From the NCBI RefSeq assembly GCF_000485595.1, contig NW_014577910.1:41436-105435 (forward strand): a DNA stretch of 64,000 nucleotides, read 5' to 3'. The notes under the pieces were generated by a model. It worked only from the letters and a program-made list of their open reading frames with translations. It searched no databases and was not told where the DNA came from. Origin of the DNA: Priapulus caudatus. Lineage: Eukaryota; Priapulida; Priapulimorpha; Priapulimorphida; Priapulidae. Position numbers and translations under genes: made by a program. Of the stretch, positions 59,869 to 64,000 are shown piece by piece; the stretch's first letter is position 1; each line of letters starts with the position of its first letter.

Positions 59869-60508
59869 GTACGCACATACGCAAGCACGCACGCGCGCAC
59901 GCACACATGTACGCGCACACACACGCGCACACACACGCGCGCGCATACACGAACGCACACATGCACGCATACATATTATATATAATATATCTATAAACAT
60001 CTATAGTTTTCACCCCACTCGCTGTATGGCCGAACGATATTTTTTAGTCTGAGAGTACGATAAGAAAGTGGACTGAAATCATGGAGTACTGAGTTTGCTA
60101 CAAAGAAATTACTGAAAGTGAGTAATTGGATTGAAAGACTTCGCCACCCGGCGCGCACGAGATGCGGCTCGCGTTGCTACAGCAACGGACGATGCGGTCA
60201 ATTATGTATGTGCATCTGTGGTGGCAACGGCGAGCGCGCGAGAGATCATGAAATGCGCTCATTTTTTTCATACGCGTCGTCTTCCCGAGGCGAATTCGGT
60301 CTTTTTATATGCGAGTACAGGATGCGTCCAACAGGAGGCCGACTGCCGTTTGCAAACGATGTTGACGCGACGTGACGGAGACGGCACGGCACGTGCGCTG
60401 AATAGAATTTGCAACACTGTATATTCAATCGCAAGTGCATTGCGGTCAGATGCGCAGACGATGTACTGGGGGATCTATACGTAGTCTTACCGAGCCATGT
60501 AACTCATA
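59869..60508. other. Presumed GCNT intron 2
   Basis: A (CACG)n/(CA)n microsatellite at 59870-59965, then AT-rich DNA. A GC-rich island at 60140-60420 carries overlapping open frames (for example 117 residues at 60131-60484) that match nothing I recognise. No splice pattern supports coding. Confidence 0.5.
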
Positions 60509-60512
60509 TTAA

Positions 60513-61840
60513 AGACATAGTAGGTCCATCGATTATGCAACGTTGACGAATGCTAGAATAACTGGCACCTTGTGTAGTTAATAAGTACATTACCTTATAG
60601 CCAAATGCGTATTAGTTTGTCCAATATCACTGCTGGTTACTAAGAAATGTCTAATTGAAATCCGTAAATTTGGTAATCTGGCGCCAACGCTAAATTGCTT
60701 GCCAACCAAATAAGCCTCAATTTCGGTTCGGTGACCTCACATGTTGCTACAGGATGTTGAGCAGGGAATTGTCCCAGGTAAATTGTTTGCCTAGTGACAG
60801 CAGTTGTAATCAGTATTGAGGCACAAGTAAATACCCTTGGTTGCTAATGAATGGGTACCCACATGTCTTCAATTTCGGACACAGGTGTATTCGTTTGACC
60901 AATATACATAAATACGTGTAGTGTGGTCTGCTTCCCATGTTTAGTCTGTGGCGTGGTTAGTTCGCAATCCCCACATAGTGTTGGCCCCCAACATGCACAG
61001 CCTACTTCATTATCACGAGCGTCCGTGATTAGTACGTGGATTCCACATTCATTACAATCAGAGCTAGCATAGGGCCTACTGTTATGTATACAGTTACGGC
61101 ACTGTACTATCAGGATGGTACTATCGCTAGCGTGCCAGCTGAGCGGCAGCGTGCCAGCTGAGCGGCAGCGTGCCAGCTGAGCGGCAGCGTGCCAGCAGCA
61201 AGAGCTTGCAATAGCTGGAGATGATCTCCCAGCGCGCAGAGATACTGCCTGAACTTAATAAACACGGACGCTCGTGATAAGGTAAAATGACAAGGTAAGG
61301 CTATAACGTTTTATCGGGGCTGTCCGTTTATAGTCCGTGGGCGTCCGTCAGTTTTCATTCGTGTGTTCTGCACCATTTACGTGTTTCCCATTTCATAGTG
61401 TAATGAACTTGCTGTACGCAGGTTCGTACGATTCGTCAAATTGGGTTCTAATATCCTTTTCACATATTATATGTTGCTTGTAATCTCAAGATCTTCGTAT
61501 ATTCATTTATTCCCCAAGAGTAAAACCATAACGTACGGAATGCGCACTCAGACCACAAGGATCGAAATCACTGACGGCCGAGCATACGTGCAAAAAAGTT
61601 CGGTGCACTATAATCTGTATGACACCGCTTCGCCGGTTACGGCCGGTCATAGCCGGTTGGAACTGTCAACAACGGATTTATTTGACCGCGGATTTCAATT
61701 GGGCATTGCTTAGTAACCAGCAGTGATATTGGGCAAACTAATACGCGTTTGGCTATAAGGTAATGTACTTATTAACTAAACAAGGTGCCAGTTACTGTAG
61801 CATTCGTCAACTTTGCATAATCGATGGACCTACTATTCCT
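60513..61840. mobile_element. TTAA-flanked inverted-repeat element, about 1.3 kb
   Basis: Ends AGACATAGTAGGTCCATCGA and the near-complement, TTAA on both sides, arms of about 165 bp matching through ATTATGCAACGTTGACGAA, GTACATTACCTTATAGCC and CCAATATCACTGCTGGTTAC. The interior has a 19-bp tandem unit GCGTGCCAGCTGAGCGGCA (61130-61195, 3.5 copies). No transposase. Confidence 0.85.
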
Positions 61841-61844
61841 TTAA

Positions 61845-63010
61845 CAGTGTGTATGCGCGTATTGACAACGCACGGATCCTAAAAACAGGAGGAATATTAA
61901 CCAGATGGTTTAAGTTGCCATCTAAGGTTCAAGCTTCACGTGACGAAATACACCATGAGTCGTGGGTTACTTCTTCTGCGAAAATTTGTTCGGGAAAAAC
62001 ACCCAAATTTCCCGTCTTATTGTTTGTCTTGTGAAACATTATTATCCTGCCCTATATTAACGTGTCCTAAATCAATGCCCCATTTGCTGAAACTTCATCG
62101 AGTACTAAGAATTCCTAGTTCCCCGAAAACCTAATAATCTCCCCCCCCCTGCCAAGTCGTGTGCTTGACGACATATAATAGTGATTTTTAGAGCATATCG
62201 GATTTGGAAAACTCTTTCCTACTTGATAACAAAGACTTCAATGGCTGGCACCATGCTGCAGTGGAGAAATCTATCTCCGGCCTGCTGTGCTGCCACGTTC
62301 TTGCGTGGTTCGTCGCATACGCCCTGCTGTGGCTGTAGTAGTAAAACGTGGTTTCTAACGAGTGCACGCAAGCTTTCAAATGCCCGCCGATAAAATGTCT
62401 TTCATTGAACAATCGATTTAAAATCGTGCGCTTTCATCCCCCGATGTTCGTTTCATAAGATATGGACCAGTTGATGCAATGATTATGCGATGATTATGCG
62501 GTCATATACACCGCCACTGTCAATCATTCGGTAGTTCCATAGTAAGCGGCGTAATACGTTGACGATACCTGTCTAGTAGTCAGTGTCATTATGTAAATTA
62601 ACCAAATTGACCATGGCTATGAACTGGGCAGAAATATTTCCATAACTGCTCTGTTGTAAACGTGCTACTGCAGTTTGTTATGTAGAGGGTGGGAAGCGCT
62701 GACACTCAGAAAATGGAATGAGGAAGTCGCAAACGACGGACCACAAAACGAAGAAAGTTTACAGTTACTTAGTAATGGGAGTGCAGCAGATCGAAATTTA
62801 GTGTAACCAAATAAAACCATTTAAGTCATACATTTGCAATTATACATTACATTTATTCAATTACATTTTAGATTACTCTTTTATTTATTTTAAATTTCTT
62901 TAGTAGGCTTACATTATCTCTTACATAAAGGGCGAGTCGTTTTTCGGTCTGTCTGTCTATCTTCTCCCTCCCCGTAAGAGGTCACCCCCAACACGATATA
63001 TATTCTGAAT
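61845..63010. other. Non-coding region, nothing recognised
   Basis: Presumed GCNT intron. Scattered short open frames, none with recognisable domains. Confidence 0.45.
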
Positions 63011-63692
63011 CAGCATGACGCGACGACAATTTTAGGCCAAAAAATAAACAAAATAAAAAAACTAAAAAAATCTCAAATTACAATTAAAATTATTTTTTAT
63101 TTTCATAAATGTCCGTAGCCTTGGACGTTTTGGTTAGATGGGTTCGCGGCCCCACTGTTTCTGACAGGCGGTGCGAGTTTAGCGCTAGGGACCAGTCTAC
63201 TTCCTGGCTAGCATTGGTTTATAATTTTATGACGTAATGGAGTGTCGCCAGCGAAAGTCACTGGAAAATAGAAACGTTTCTAAATATTTTGTCATCGAGG
63301 TTGTCGTCGGTCGTCGTCGCGTCAGTGTGCAATGGCTCATAGAAAACAATAGTTTCTAATTTTCGGAAAAGTCGTTGTCGCTGCAGTGTGTCTTGGCCTT
63401 AAGACATGTGACATAATGTGTCTATAATAGCTAGAATTTATAGAATTGTAACTGAAATCGTTCGCTCCATATGATAGTTAGTACACGTTCCTACCGGTCA
63501 TAGCATAATAGCGGGAGTGGGCGGGGTCTATTTTTATCTTCCAATCTCAGGTCGGAGCAATTCCTCTGTTTAGACGCATGTATCAGCATGACGCGACGAC
63601 CATTTTAGGCCCCCCAAAAAATAAAAAAAATTCAAAAACTACAAAAATCTCAAATTACAATTAAAATTATTTATTATTTTCATAAATGTCCG
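63011..63692 (+). repeat. Direct repeat pair (~110 bp) 570 bp apart
   Basis: 63011-63118 and 63583-63692 share AGCATGACGCGACGAC, ATTTTAGGCC, TCTCAAATTACAATTAAAAT and TTTCATAAATGTCCG in order. Confidence 0.88.
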
Positions 63693-63791
63693 CGCGGTCG
63701 CGCTATATACCCTCCTACTAATTCACTGCTCATCCATCGAGTGCATGTTGTTTGCATTTTTACCCCGGGCATCGCCGGGTAGCCCAGCTAG
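63693..63791 (+). mobile_element. Helitron-like 3' terminus
   Basis: A CCCCGGGCATCGCCGGGT hairpin (about 63763-63780), then a short spacer and CTAGT (CTAG 63788-63791). Helitrons end in CTRR a few bases after a GC-rich hairpin. The left end and replication gene are not seen, so this is inference. Confidence 0.55.
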
Positions 63792-64000
63792 TACTCTCCT
63801 AAAGGGATCATATCTAGAATATGGTGGCGGTGGCATAGAGTATGGCGCAGGGTCTGTTTCGGTATCGGCTTCCTTCCTTTGTGCATAGAACGCACACTGA
63901 GGACGGAGGTCCGACTCATGGAGTCCAGATTACAGGACCCAGCGGCCTATACCGCCGAACTGGTGGACGGATGGTGGTGCCGGCGCAGGAATCCAGCGCA

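Noticed and set aside
60131-60484. 117-residue frame after GCNT exon 2 as the next GCNT exon
   Set aside because: No resemblance to the GCNT C-terminal region and no matching acceptor in phase.

Overview
The window is nuclear DNA of a metazoan, most likely a non-vertebrate marine animal. It is intron-rich, has GT-AG introns, abundant (CA)n/(GT)n and CA/CG microsatellites, and is dense in short inverted-repeat transposons. Gene content (Derlin, HORMAD, MIF, TMEM134, TRAFD1-like, GCNT) is animal-wide, so I cannot name the phylum. I rebuilt the gene models by hand from splice sites, reading phase and family resemblance. No search was run.

Layout, left to right: the first two exons of a Derlin-2 gene (minus, running off the left edge); a complete 12-exon HORMAD1-type meiotic HORMA gene (plus, 6728-10506); a complete 3-exon MIF gene (minus, 11993-22528, intron 1 about 9.7 kb and full of repeats); a complete 6-exon TMEM134 gene (plus, 22838-26496); a repeat field; a roughly 14-exon TRAFD1-like zinc-finger gene (minus, 32098-41410); a C2H2 zinc-finger gene (plus, 41863-43926); a decayed Ty3/gypsy retroelement with its 3' LTR (45285-48180); a 4.4 kb imperfect long inverted repeat (48576-52956); a microsatellite-rich stretch; and the first two exons of a GCNT-family beta-1,6-GlcNAc transferase (plus, 57187 onward, last exon(s) not found before the right edge).

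The genes do not form one pathway. Three are head-to-head pairs (Derlin-2/HORMAD, MIF/TMEM134, TRAFD1-like/ZnF), the tightest being MIF/TMEM134 with about 310 bp between start codons. MIF and TRAFD1-like relate to innate immunity and inflammation in vertebrates, Derlin-2 and TMEM134 to the endomembrane system, HORMAD to meiosis, and GCNT to Golgi O-glycosylation.

The most unusual material is the mobile DNA. There is a family of tiny foldback elements with TCARGAG ends and 5-6 bp target duplications (nine copies, one sitting 11 bp before a GCNT exon), a Mutator-like foldback family with 9-bp target duplications, TTAA-flanked families, hAT-like and Tigger-like elements, and Helitron-like 3' ends. 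Telomere-like CCCTAA runs lie inside four of the inverted-repeat elements. Insertions are nested, so their relative ages can be read.
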